This document shows positions 23,996 through 37,800 of a DNA stretch of 56,872 nucleotides, in pieces. Origin of the DNA: Phoronis australis (Eukaryota > Phoronida > Phoronidae); contig NMRA01000112.1 in NCBI GenBank assembly GCA_002633005.1, forward strand, positions 495,565-552,436, read 5' to 3'. Every line of letters starts with the position of its first letter. The stretch's first letter is position 1. The notes below the pieces were generated by a model. It had not been told where the DNA came from, did not search any database, and saw only the letters and a list, made by a program, of their open reading frames with translations. Both the position numbers and the translations under genes were made by a program.

Positions 23996-24626
23996 GGCCA
24001 GACTTTAAAATGTTTGTAATACAAGGTAGATATTGAAAACGCAATATTTACAATGTACGTCTCTGTCCTTTTCGAAATGTTCCTACTTTATATTTTTCGA
24101 TCGCTGAAACTCGCTTTGTGTTCTATGTTGGCAAAACCAAATGAAACAGTTGGCCACTTTTTGTTTTTGGGCAACCCTTTGATAGTGAGGTTGCTAAGAA
24201 ATGGGAATATTTGGCTTCAAACTAAAACATGTATTTGAAAAGTGTTATCCTTTTAATGTTTTTTCCTCTCCCAGGGTGTTTTTTTAATTCCATTTCGTTC
24301 TATAGACAGATTAGATTTATCACAAACATTTAATTTCAAATCTCTTGTCTTAAGTCAGTTTGCCAATCGTAATGCCGCTCAGGTATACAGTAAGTTATGG
24401 AATTCGATAGGTACATGTATTCCAAATTGTCTTGGATTGATCAGTTTACAAGTATACGATTAGATTTGGTTGACGCTATGTCCTTTGAGTTGGCAAATAT
24501 GAACAAAAGGCGAGAGGAGTGAAGGTATATTTACGATCAATTTGTGAAACGAGTGTAGATAACAACAAAATCCTATGGTAAATGGCCTCTGAAAGTAACT
24601 TCGGTAACATTACATGGAATGATTTA
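23996..24626. other. No gene recognised
   Basis: AT-rich sequence up to a G homopolymer. No supported coding. Confidence 0.5.
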
Positions 24627-24652
24627 GGGGGGGGGGGGGCAGGATGCCCGGC

Positions 24653-25142
24653 NNNNNNNNNNNNNNNNNNNNNNNNNNNNNNNNNNNNNNNNNNNNNNNN
24701 NNNNNNNNNNNNNNNNNNNNNNNNNNNNNNNNNNNNNNNNNNNNNNNNNNNNNNNNNNNNNNNNNNNNNNNNNNNNNNNNNNNNNNNNNNNNNNNNNNNN
24801 NNNNNNNNNNNNNNNNNNNNNNNNNNNNNNNNNNNNNNNNNNNNNNNNNNNNNNNNNNNNNNNNNNNNNNNNNNNNNNNNNNNNNNNNNNNNNNNNNNNN
24901 NNNNNNNNNNNNNNNNNNNNNNNNNNNNNNNNNNNNNNNNNNNNNNNNNNNNNNNNNNNNNNNNNNNNNNNNNNNNNNNNNNNNNNNNNNNNNNNNNNNN
25001 NNNNNNNNNNNNNNNNNNNNNNNNNNNNNNNNNNNNNNNNNNNNNNNNNNNNNNNNNNNNNNNNNNNNNNNNNNNNNNNNNNNNNNNNNNNNNNNNNNNN
25101 NNNNNNNNNNNNNNNNNNNNNNNNNNNNNNNNNNNNNNNNNN
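24653..25142. other. Assembly gap (490 N)
   Basis: An unbroken N run, entered from a 13-base G homopolymer and left through a CA microsatellite, both typical causes of assembly failure. Long frames predicted across it are artefacts. Confidence 0.98.

Positions 25143-25208
<66 letters not shown>
25143..25208. repeat. CA dinucleotide microsatellite
   Basis: About 33 CA units directly after the gap. True length is unknown because the gap abuts it. Confidence 0.97.
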
Positions 25209-25214
<6 letters not shown>

Positions 25215-25712
25215 AAAATGGAGGTGGGGATTAAAACTGTGAACCCCACCTACATGTATATTTAGACAGTGCTCTCAAAAAACGTACTCATATATAGCCG
25301 GGAGCTTCCAAGAAAATTGTGTCCCCTTTTCGTTGGGCTTTATTTCAGAAACCACACTTCAGTTGTTGGTGTAATAATACAACAGGGTGGGGCGGCAAGA
25401 AACTCTAGCTAAGCGAGAATGTCCATAATTTCGTTTCCGGTTGAACGTTCAAAACAGAAACTCATGAGTCAATGACTCTCTTCCAGTATCTTATTTCATT
25501 ACAATAAACTAATTTGCACGAACGTCGCTGGGAATTAAGGACTTAAAAAATACAATTGTGGAGTTTTGTCCCTTTGTGATTGCGATTTTAAATAAAAAAC
25601 ACAACAAAATTTGCTATTTCAAAATTTTGGTCATAGCAAATAACTTCGAGAAGTTTATCCAAACCAACAATAATCCTCAAAATGCGCGGGGCATCGAACG
25701 TGAAAACCAGAT

Positions 25713-25992
25713 TAAATTCCATTCAAAGTGGATGTCTGCCTCTGACAACCCGAAGTCCAACTGTTCACCGCCAGGTGTGTTGTTCGTAAAGTTTTTTATT
25801 TCATTTGATGTTAAAGCATTTTTTTTTAGTTTTGAATTATAAATGAAAAAGCGATCTGTCAACTACTCGTCACTTCGTCTATTCTTCTCCCACCCAGCAA
25901 AGCGCGTCTCCTTACTTGGTAAGGCAAGACATAGGTATAGCATATTTCCCTGATATTGAAAATGTGACCTTTGAAACTTTGACCTTTAAAGT
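25713..25992 (+). repeat. Dispersed repeat family D, copy 2
   Basis: Partner of the 14.3-kb copy. The frames at 25558-25862 lie in this repeat and are not taken as genes. Confidence 0.65.
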
Positions 25993-28696
25993 AAATAAAA
26001 CAATGGGGATTTCAAGCGCGCTCCTTCGATACAATATTCGTCATATTCCGTACGACGTACCACAGGCGTTCGGATTTCCAGATCACTCATAACCATATAT
26101 AAGAAACATAAAGGTTGGACACTTTAACATTGCCAAGCCGAGGCTCCCAACTTCAACGGTCCAAAATCCAAATAAAATCTGCGTGCACCTCCTTCATTCT
26201 GGTGTTGCATAAACCTTCGAAGCCTTATCTTTCCTAGATCCCATTAACTGTCTTCGTGAGTGGTGAATTGGCGATGGAATTGGCCAAAACCGTAATCTCA
26301 AAACTTTGAATTCAAGGACCTGAAATAGTAAACATGGCGGATTTCAGTTGTGCTTCAACTTGTACGCCTGTCGTGAAAACCTATATAATAATAATTCTAA
26401 TCCCAAACTCAACTAACTGAGAATGTTAAAGTTAGTATTTTAATGATTATTCCACTGACGGCTCATTTTAGCCCTTAACTTAGAATTTTATTGCATAAAC
26501 TGGCGTATCTTGTTTCTCATCTTGACATCACGCACTTTTTTGATTGAAGCACAACACACACTCGGCCAGGAAACGCAGTCCGTGCAAGTATTACAATGCG
26601 CGTGGCCGACGAGTTAACTCAATGGTTTTGGCCAAAAGTAAAACCTTCATAAGAAATCACAGTACACAAAAAAACTTCGCATATCAATACAGTATCAGGA
26701 TAATTTATATTTGACACAAATATGTGAGTAGTTACATTTATTTAGCAATAAAGTGCTCTCTGCTTCTCATGATCAAGTAGTCAACGGATTGACGATGAAA
26801 GCCTTGCGAAATTAGACTTTCGGATTTAGCTCGGGAGCGTCCGTCAAAAACCCGGATGTGCGAAGACCGTCTGCCATGACATCACGGAATCACTTCCTTA
26901 ATTTGTGATTTTGGCATTCTTTTGGCATTTTTGTCGCCAAATCACCACTCGAAGGCAATTTGAAGAGATCGAATGAAAGAAAGTATTCTAAGAGTTGTCC
27001 GATGCTAGTTTCGTGGAGTTCCATTCACATTTGAGTAGAAAATTTTTAGGAAACAGATTTCGAGTGTCCAATCTTTACGTTTATTATTGAGTGACGTCAT
27101 TTGCGATCGAGTAACAGATAAACCCAAGCGCCTGTGCGACGTACTAATGTATATGATAACGCTACACCGAAATAGAACTACGTATCGAATGAGCACGAGT
27201 TATACATATACAGAGAACTCTAGCCTTGGAATGGCAACTTCGATCTCGCGATGCTGAGGTTGCACCGCGCATGCTTGGCATTTGTTTGCATTAGTTTGTT
27301 CCGGAGTTGAATATTCCTATGGAATTTACTTTCACTAAAACTTTTCGCAGGTCCGCCGTTTTCCAACTGAATTGCATAAGAGCCATGTCATTAGAAAGCC
27401 CTCTGTTAGTTCTTGATGTTGCATGATTATACCAAAGCAAATGATGCATAATTTAATTCATAAATAATCATCATTTCACATACCTGACAGGTTTAAATAT
27501 ATTTTTGATACAAAAATACGAAAAATGGGTGTTTTAGTAACTTCAAAAAGGAAATGAACCAGAGAGGTTATATGAATGACTAATGCCGGAAACCTACAGA
27601 GAAATAATTTCAATGACTCGAAAGACTTCTACCCTATGAAGAAAAGGATTATAGAATATAGATCCCTCTCAGTTGCTGTGAAGAATTTAGTCAAGCATTC
27701 GTCCAAAATTATACATTTTAAATATTAATTTGACCTTCGGTGTCGTTTGGTTCAATTCTTCAGTAAATTCAGGATACAGTGACATTTACAAAAAATTCAG
27801 TAAACTAATTACTCGAACATTTACCGGGGCATCTGGGTCTATGCTAAAAAGGTGGTGAAATGTTCGCCGCAACACAAAAACGTCCGGACAACGTATTTTA
27901 TCGAACGAGAAACGTTACAACCAAAATCGCCGGACGTTGTTTTTTTTGTTATTTTTTAAGTTTAATAGGCAATTACGGGTGCCTCGAAAACCCATGAAAC
28001 GTCCCGGGATAGTCTTCCAAGAGCGGGATACGCTGTCAGCAACACTAAGTATTGGGTTTGATTTTTTACAACAAGGTAAAACTATGATTTTCAGTTTTTA
28101 AGTTTATTTCACGGGTATAGGTAAAAATGATACCACACTTAGAGATAATATTCACTGCTAAGAAATCGAATTAATACAAATAGTACTTGGGCAACTGGTA
28201 AACATTGCACAAATGCACACACTTTGCTACGCAAATACGAGTACTTTTTGAAAGTTACGTTAGCACACCTGTTATAGGACCTCAGCTGAGTTGCAGAACA
28301 AACACTCAGAAAGCAAAAGTCACCGCCTTGTGCTTCATTCCCTGAAATACTGTTACATGATTTTAACACCCAAGAATGTCTCGTTGAAAAATTTCTAGCA
28401 TGTACTTTCAAGATGTTCCATAGAAACAGGAATCCCACTCCCCCCGGTGTAAAGCTGATCATGAGATATCCGGGATGAGTCGAAACCAGATTACCGCACC
28501 CGTTTGGATGTAAATGGTTAAGTCTATAATTGGTTGGTGTAAGTTGGCCAATTGGTGAAAAAAGATTGGTTAAAATTTACGTTATTTTCTTAACATGTAA
28601 TTTGATTTAGAGCAGTGCAAATTTTTACCAATGTGAACGTGATTACTTGAGTGAACTTGTCAAGTAGGCCTACTCCAAGTTTCCGCATACGCGATC
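25993..28696. other. No gene recognised
   Basis: Short frames only (28139-28462 minus is the longest, 107 codons) and no domain. The right end presumably contains the CATSPERB promoter, but I see no clear core element. Confidence 0.45.
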
Positions 28697-28834
28697 TTGA
28701 GATTCAGGAAGATTCCAAGTTCACGCAGGCAGCAGCGCTGCTTGCCGATACGCAAGGATTTCGTTAGGGGGCGACGTTTGTATCCGGTTAAACTTGGAGC
28801 GTGGTCCAGAAGTTTTACAGAATATTTATTGGAA

Positions 28835-28898
28835 ATGTTCTTTATATTATATTTATTTCATTTATTTGCAACAGGAAGACCTGTTCTGCGGGTTGATA
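28835..28898 (+). CDS. CATSPERB: CATSPERB exon 1 (start codon and signal peptide)
   Basis: Predicted residues 1-21. The ATG at 28835 opens a hydrophobic run (MFFILYLFHLFATG), which is a credible cleavable signal peptide with a small-residue end at about residue 14. The frame reaches a good donor (GATA|GTAAGAT) in phase 1, which is what exon 2 needs. Joining gives about 42 residues between the signal peptide and the Cys of exon 2, close to the spacing I recall in human CATSPERB. An in-frame ATG at 28697 would add 46 basic residues ahead of the signal sequence, so I prefer the inner start. This exon has no sequence match of its own and is the least certain; a different first exon in 28.9-31.2 kb is possible. 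Confidence 0.5.
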
Positions 28899-31800
28899 GT
28901 AAGATCATAGCGAATTTTTGCGTCTAGGTTTTTATTACACTGCAGAAGTGACCGAAGTTACCGAGAGATAAATCATTGTAACTTGTGTCGTCTGCCCAGT
29001 GAGTTAGTTCTACTAGTAGTGATCTTTTGCGATGGTTCGCCAATCTTTCGGGCTGGCCCAGACTGAATTTGAAAGATCTCGGCCAAAACTCTATGGATAT
29101 ACACATAGTGTACCTAATTATCGGACGGAACCTAAATATCGTACATTTCATAAACTCTTACTTGAAGCATAATCTGAGAATTAAATGACACCAATTTTTG
29201 TTCCGTTGTAATGCATTCAATGTCCAGCACCGTCTCGTTTTTTACAGTGTTGCCTTGTTTTGATTTCACCGAGAGAGAGTGCAATTTAGACCCCCAAGTA
29301 GGCCTATAATGGACGATCACATAAATCGGTTATAAAAGTTGAAAATAAAATCTTTTGCCACAATGAAACCATCTCGTTGAACTGACAGTATATATTGTCA
29401 CTGTTCCATTTTTTCATTTGTTTTTAAACTCGAGTCAAACCCCGACCGCGCATGTGCGGGTGTCATATCAAGAAGCCAAAGAGATGCTAAAAGCTGCAGT
29501 GAGTTTGCACGTGCTTTAGTTGTCTGCACTAATTCATCGAAACGACTTGGCGCCGTCATCAGACTTCATGTTGTGAATAAATTTTGTTGCGAATGGAGCT
29601 GTGTTTTAGCAGCATATGTCAAAACACTCGAGCTGAAATTTGGCTACAACCTGCCCGCGGCCATTACTTGGTTAGTTAGTTTTCCGCAGTGTGGCGTATA
29701 GGGAAACACACGGTGTCTGATATTTAGGTTCTCCGAAGGTTTGCTAGTTGTGTTTTTTAAAGATCAGTCGGAACATAAATGTGGCTTTCGATGACAAGAT
29801 ATAGTAACACAACAATTCCGTGAAGGTAAGCCTTTATTTCAGCAAAGAATTTACAACAGTCCGTAGTATTTTCAATTAAATATAATCCAAAATGTGCCAA
29901 AACGTCCAATAATTAGGTCACTTGACTGTATAAGGGAAAAACACTTGTGTTCACATTTTTACGAGAAATTGAATTCTTAAACTCTTACATGTCATTGAAA
30001 AGGGCAAAAATGTAAATGCGCAAGTCATATTTCTTCAGGCACTAGCCCTTATCATCAAACCACTGACTTCATGGACAATAAAATGTAATCAATCAAATAG
30101 ATCTGTGGTTTTCTGTTCAGCCCAGACTGTCCGGTGTACCCAATTTAATGCCAAACTCCAGATGGTCTCTCGTGACAATTTAGTGTTATGACCTGGCCCG
30201 TGACATGACTTGCAAAAAATAGCATGGGAAGATATCACCAGGAATTTTTTAGATTTGTGTCGCTTGGACTTTTTGTCCACCAATAGGCACGATTTCACAT
30301 AAATACCTCAAAATGGTACCCGGTTAGGAAAGCTCGAGTGAACCCAGACAGATTTTAAAGGATGTTCAAATTATTTTCCAAGACTAAACTGTCTCCATAG
30401 TTTGTGTTAATTGTAACTCCATTTGTAAATATGAAGGTCGTTCAATTATTTCTCGGCCTCACCAAGAAAACAGGGTCTTAGGTTTAATTTTTTCACATAG
30501 TAAAATTTCATCTTTTATAAAAGTACTGCGTTCATGCTGAATTAGTACGGTCAAGAACTTATTGAACCCTCGTATGCGGGTTTCATTCGATTTTATTCAC
30601 CGTATTGTAAGCTAAGTAAGTTTTTACTGGGGTCTACTATCGCCCCTGTATGCCTGTGTCATTCGCTTGCTTGGAATCCCTGCATCTCAAGATCACGTAT
30701 CCGTGAATTTGGAATGCATACACAATGATGAAACTTGGAAATTCACTCAAATAATCACTTTCGTCCCTGTCCCAGTATTGTTTAGATGTGTGTATAGTTG
30801 ACAATGGAACGACTGATCGAGTGCAACTCGCTCTACCTATCTAAGCGATGCAAAAAATGGTCGCCACGGTGTCAACTTGCTCCATGACCATGTCAGTCAT
30901 GTTTACACGTCACACTTGTGCCCGATCAGCTGTTCAGTGTTAGTTGCTTTGTGACAGCTGTCTCTTATGTGAATGCGGCTATTATATAATGTTCTTCATT
31001 AATTCTGCTGGGTCTGCAACATAACTGGACCAATTACCAAACCGCGTATGTAGGCAGAGTCCTATTTTGAGGTAATCCAAGTGTCATTGTACAATTCATG
31101 GAATGCATATGCTATTAAACTGGGAGATGCAAGGTTAATGATTTCAGTAACTGATTGCAGTGCCACCTGTTGTTGAAGTGCCTTCACATTTTTATTGCAG
31201 ATTTAAAACTGCACATCTACCAGAACAACGCAGAGTTCTTCCAACAGTTTGGGCTAGAGGATACCTCTTGGACATTCAGTTCACCAGAAATATTGAATTG
31301 TTTGTTCCTGTATCCAAACGAAAACTTGGTATTGGATTTTTATTGTAAACAGAAGTTAAATGTTATTCTCACAAGCATATTTTTCCTTATCAGTTTGAAG
31401 CCTGAATTCCGACCAAGAAGTTGAATGCTTGCAGCTATTTGTGTTAAGTGAAAAACTTTTGTGCCTATTCATGCTGTGAATAATTCACTTGAGAACACTC
31501 ATTTCTAAAGTTATGCAACAGTTTTCACCGCTGCTCCTTCAGCCTTGTTTTGAGTGGCTTGCACCTTAGGATAAGAGTGTGGCGGTGCCAGAGTTGGACG
31601 CAGTTGTGATAACTGTAGTGTCCAGTGTGAGCAAAACCTAATAGTATTTAAGTGTAATTACTTAGCCATAAATCGTAATATACATCTCTGCCTTCACACA
31701 CTAGCGAATTTTCAAAATCCATAAACCAACAATTTTCGTTGAAAATAAACATTACAGTGGTATTCAGCTGCGAAAAACAACATTGTAACTATGGTTTTTG

Positions 31801-34800
31801 ATTTTTATATATCGAATTTATTTATACGCTAAAAACTACATTCTATTTGGTTACAGAATGAAAGTAAACAACCGTGCGTTTTGATATACTCAAAGGATTT
31901 ACATACCATGTGGTTTATTCTTTTAGTATACAACTAAACTACATTACGACAAATAGAAACAATACACCTGCTTATCGCCCAGTCGTGTCAAACTTCTTTA
32001 TTCGAGGACTACAACGTTAATTGAAAAATTGTGATATTTGGTAATCAGCTGGCAATGAATTATGGCTTGCTTCTAAGGCAATGGAAACTCCAAGCAATAG
32101 ATGAGGTGGGTGCCACTGTTTTGACACTTGCAACTTAAAATTAAAAGCAGTGTGACAGGAAACAAAACAAAGTAGACTGGAGTATTAAAAATACAATGAC
32201 AAAAGCAGTTATGAAACATTTAAAACCAACAATTGTTTGGGAAATGGTCCTTTGTCAGGTTGAACCTAAGTTACCATTTTTATGTGCCCACATATTGCCG
32301 TCATCTCTGTTCGGCGTCCGCAGCTGTTTCTCCTAAACCCTCACAGGATCTTGATGAGATTTGACAGATATGTTTCTATTAAGCTGACTACGGATGATGA
32401 CAAATTTCAAACCTCTCCAAGTACGGGTATGCCCCCTAGTGGCAATTTTAGTTTTTACGCTCACCTCTGTATCTTTGTAGGTACTCAATGTATTTTCAAA
32501 TAATTTGGAATATAGGGATCTATTAGTGAGATGACACTATCCTTTTTTTCTGATGGAGTCAACGTAGTTTGCCCCACCTAGTGGCCATTTTTACTGTTTT
32601 CGGGTCTGTTTTTTGACGTCCACCCTTCTATTAACCAAACCGCTATTAGGATGATTGTGAAAATTGGCATGTATGTTCTTACTATGAAAAGTATGGCTGA
32701 CGATGATTTTCCGACGACTTCGACTACTGTGGCGCCTCCTAGTGGCAGTTTTGTTTTTTGCGCCCATGGCTTTATCTCCTAAACTGTTTGCAGGATCTTT
32801 ATTAAATTAAGCAAGTGTATTTGTATGAGGTTGACAACGAACAATGACGGCTTTGGCAGGGATGGGACCACTGGTGCGCCCCCCCCCCCTCCCCCAGTGG
32901 CGATTTTAGTTTTTTACGTTTACCTCTGATCAGTATCTTTAAAGGTCCTCATCACATTTTCATAAAATTTGGGATATAGGCGTCTAGTAGTGAGATGACA
33001 CTATCCTCCCATTTCCGGATGGATTCAAGGTTCTTTGCGCCACCTAGTGGCCATTTTTAGTGTTTTCGAGTCTGCTTCTTGGCGTCCACCCCGCTATCAA
33101 CAAAACCGCTCTAAGGATGATTGTGAAAATTAGCATGTATGTTCTTACTATGAAGAGGATGGTTGACGATCATTTTCCAATGGCTTTGACTACTGTGGCG
33201 CCTCTTAGTGGCAGTTTTGTTTTTTTTTTGCGCCCATGGCTGTATCTCCTAAACCGTATGCAGGATCTTTACTAAATTTAGCAAGTGCATTTATATGATG
33301 TTGACAACGGACAATGATGATGTCTTTCACACAAATTTTTTCACCAGTGTGCCCCCTAGTGGCAGTTTTTTACGTTTATTTAATGGCCATTTTTACTGTT
33401 TTTGAGTTTTTTGGCAACCAAACCATTCTAAGGCCAATTTTGAAAATTGCTGTATATATTCTCAGTGTGAAGAGGACAGTTGAGGATGATGATGTCGACT
33501 ACTATGGCATCCAACATGTATATGAAATTCCATATCAAATGCACATTTGATATGGAAAAGTGGTGGTTTTGTTTCGTTTTGCGCCCATAGCTGTATCTCC
33601 TAAACCCACTGCCGGATCTTTATTAAATTTAGCTAATAATAGATGACGACTTTCAGGCGGACACTGTGCCCCCTAGGGGTAGTTTCATTTTTTCTGTTTT
33701 CTTTTGTTTCTCTGAAGTTCTTTTTCAGATTTTTATGAAATTTAGTTAATAGCTTCCTATTGAAGAAGCGATGTCATTTTCCATTTGCAGTTGGATTGGA
33801 CGTTTTGCACCATCTAGTGGTCATTTTTATGATACTAAAGAATAAACTACTCTAGAAGCACACCATTTGCGGTGCATTCATGGGCGTTGCTCTTGTTAGT
33901 TTATTTTGTAATATCTAAAATGTCATCAAACTTGTATTTTCGACATTTCAAGCTGTGACTTTATGCAAATGTCATAGAAAACCAATTTCGGTATAATAAC
34001 AACCACCACTCAGTGGTGAGAAAGGAATGCTTGCGATTTACCTTTCCATATACAAAGAGGGTGCTGAATAGGCATTATAAAAGTTGTCTGAGGGAAAAGG
34101 GGATCAGCAGTGACCAGAATAAGTGAGAAATTCTCTTGTATTTTAAAGACTACTAGCAAAACTGGGGAAAACCAGGAGCATGTTGTCTTTTAGCTTGTTC
34201 TTAATATGAAACATGATTTTTACATGATTCTTATTTGGCTGGTAAAGTTTTGCAATAAAAAGATGTCTAACATATTTGGTTTTAATGTGGTTTTTGATCT
34301 TTTGGTAATGATTTTCATATAATAATTCTTACCAGTTCAGCACATTCAGTTTCAATTGTCAAACACTGTATAAGAACTCACCATTATTTGACTAAATCTA
34401 GTTAGTATCATACTTTATGTTCCTCTAGTTCTTACTGTTAAGGCAATTCTAACCTCTATGGAAAGAGCCTGGTATTTATAGTAAAAATTCAAATTTTAAA
34501 ATTTCTGTATCAAAATGATAGGAAATCTTGTACAAACTTGTCGAAAAACAGCCCAATTTTGTCTCTAACAATTTGACGCTGTTACAGTAGAGTTACTGTA
34601 ACACATTCCACATCATTTGACACTTAGTTGGTGGTACACTTAGTTGGTGGTACACTTAGTTGGTGGTACACTTGGTGGTACACTTAGTTGGTGGTACACT
34701 TAGTTGGTGGTACACTTAGTTAGTGGTACACTTGGTGGTACACTTAGTTGGTGGTACACTTAGTTGGTGGTAAGCTTAGTTGGTGGTACAAAGTGTCAAA

Positions 34801-37800
34801 ATTGTGACCTGCACACTATGCTTCTGCATAAGTGTTTACTTTAAGTTTAGAATTTCCTTTCGTCAAATAAGTTCTTGTCGCATGGGTGTCAGGCAGTTGC
34901 TCAGACAACCTTTGCTGTATGGTTTTGCATTGGAGTCAGATCGTTAAGTGTGGAGAAGCCTTTAGACCCTGGAATAGACTAAAATAATTTAAGATGGTTG
35001 GAATTTTTACACACTTTATAGACACATTTCATTATTGATTTAGTAGAACCTTTTTGGTTATGAGTCAGATTTAGACATGTGGCTTCTGTTAAGTAACGAC
35101 TTCTGTCTGAGATGTAAAACATGTTTGAAAATTTTTGTAATAATATTATTTAACCTTTGTTGGCTTATTTTTGTTATAATTGTACATGTTAAAAAGTTTG
35201 TAAAATTATGACTTTTCTCTGAAACATTTTGTCTTTACATTTCAACCTTATTTTTTAGACATTTTCAGTGCATATATATCCTGATGGTAACTCAACCTAT
35301 GAGTTTGATGCAGCCATACGGCGACTGTTGACTAAAACTCTGTCAAGCCTGAGTCAGATGCCTCATATTCTCCTGCGCAACAGTACCATTGAGAAGGACA
35401 TTACCTACAGTTATGACCCGGTGAGTGGTTAAAACATCATATTAATCACATCCATCGAACATTACAAAAGTCATCTGGGGTTTACCTCTATTTGAGTTTC
35501 TTGATGTAAATTAGTATTGGTTTATAGATATCCTTTACTCTCTGTTTATTATATTTTAGTTATGTGGGCTGAGAGCGTATTGATGTGAAATACATATTAT
35601 TTATGGGCAATTCCATTTCTGGCGGATGTACAATCAGAGAACATTTTGACCAGTTGTGAAAAAAGTTTTCATCCCAGTAAAATAATTAATACAGCAATTG
35701 TTAGGTCTCATTAATAGATTTCAAAGCATGTATAAACTTTCTCCCTATCTTTTTATGTGACTGAGGAAATTGCCTTTAAGTGGATGTCACAAAAATTCTA
35801 AAGGTTTTGCATGCTAACAGGTATTCACATGAATTTGTACCATGACTTTAGAATCAGATGCAGTGTTGTTTTTACACGTAACAGTGACGAAATGCAGCAA
35901 AACATCACATGTGATCATATATGCACTGACTAAATTCTTTCGCCAAACTTGCTTTACAAACCATCCACCAGGTAAGACATACAATGTACGCATGACAAAT
36001 GCAGTGTTCTCACCCACAGGCATTTTTTCTGTGCTCTGTCTAAGCAAATTGTACCATAACAAGTGAATTACAACATTACTGTGAATCCACATATGAAAGC
36101 AGAAACCAGCAGGCAAATACAATAGCGTGGTAATAGAACTGCAGCTCAGTGATAGAGGCTTGACAATAGAAGCGCTGCAATGGGAGGTAACAACACCATA
36201 GGAGGCTGGTTACAGGAGCATAGCTATTTAGTATACCTTACTAGAATGTGACAGTTTCTGGGAAATTAACTTTTGCTTAACTAAGAACATTTAGTTAATG
36301 TGTCATTAAGCAAGTTGTTTGCAGGACAATTTATAGCTGGAATGAAGATAGTTTATGGTGATGAGTGTGGGCATATGATTGCTTGGTGTGCTTGGGTATG
36401 CTTTTGAAGTACTATCTGCTTTTTTCCACTCACAGCTTATGGACAGAGACCATTGGAAGGTGATTGTTCCTTACGATGAGATCATTCAACAAGATGGACG
36501 TTCACCAGGTGAGCCTTTCTCTAGGTGGCTCTAGTTGTTTTGTAGAAGGTTATCATCTTGCTGCATTTGCCTAGATCAGTATTAGATTGATCTCGTTTTT
36601 GACTAGTGTTGTTGTTAGCAAAGACTTTAGGCACAGAGACTAGCTCGAGTCTGATCTTGCTCCAGGAAATGTGGTCCCGCGAGACCACCGAAGGCTTTGC
36701 AGTTTTCAATGTGCCTTCATTTGGTAGTGTACTGTACTGTATATGCCATTAGTTATTTGCTGCTTGTATGAGCTGTTAACTGGGTATTTTGAGGTGTCTT
36801 AATTATATTTTGTAATTGAATCTTAATGTTTTGTAGGCCTGTATCAACAAGTCTGTTGATTTAGCTAACTGTGTAAAAAAATAAAGATTTCAACTCTGTA
36901 AAAGTATGTATTTTCTGAAAGTAGAAACCCTGTAGAATTTGATTTTTTGGTGTATGCCAATCTGCTATGAATTTGGTCATTTGGATTGAAAAAAATTATC
37001 AAAAAGAAAGGTACATTCATAGCAAAACAGCGGCGTCACGAAAACAACCAAATTTTTTTAAATTTGCTAATAGTGTGAGGATGACGTCTCAAAACTGACA
37101 TTAAAAGTTTTAATTCTAAATTATTTTGTTTTTAGTGCAAATTTTAATTTTTTTCTTAAAGTCATAAAAGTCCTATTTTTGTTATCCCTCATTCGAAAGT
37201 GGAACATTTTGAAAACAATTTCTAACAGCATTTTGGAAAACCGTGCATAAATGGTACTAGAAAATTTCATTTGAATCCGATCATCCATTTTTGAGACACG
37301 GTGTTATGAAGCTAATCGAATGTGGACATTTTGATGGGATCCTACGAAACTTTCAAGAGTTCACAATGCTTTCAGACTGGCTTGGATGGTAGTTGAACTT
37401 TGTTTCCAACTAGTATGCATATTTTATTTACAGCAATTTTCCCAACTGAAGAGTGGTCACTATCACTGATGACGGGAGGGGCTCAGACCAACTTATTAGA
37501 CAGCCAGGCTACACTCATAGATACGGACAGAAGTACGGCTTGGCATTATGTTTTACCTAAGACCGTATGCATAATCGTTGCTAAGATGGCCTTTGGCATG
37601 TGATTGCGAACGCAACACAAGATTCCTTTTTAAATACGAAACATTGCAGATAAAGAACATTTGATATCAGTCTGTTTTTTGATGTAATGATTAGCTGAGT
37701 TTCTAAAATTAAAGCACTTTTAACATATGTTGCAGTGAAAATTGAGATGTAACATTCTTAGTAACGATTTGACATACTACACTTCATAAGAGGGGATCCT

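Noticed and set aside
24476-25265. Long frames (193-257 codons) on both strands
   Set aside because: They run through the N gap and the CA repeat; the coding content is unknown residues plus (Val-Cys)n or (His-Thr)n.
28924-29151. Minus-strand gene opposite CATSPERB exon 1
   Set aside because: 75 codons with no domain, splice sites or codon signal.
31160-31348. Alternative frame of exon 2 (RVLPTVWARGYLLDIQF)
   Set aside because: Open by chance. It has the wrong exit phase for exon 3 and no resemblance to CATSPERB.
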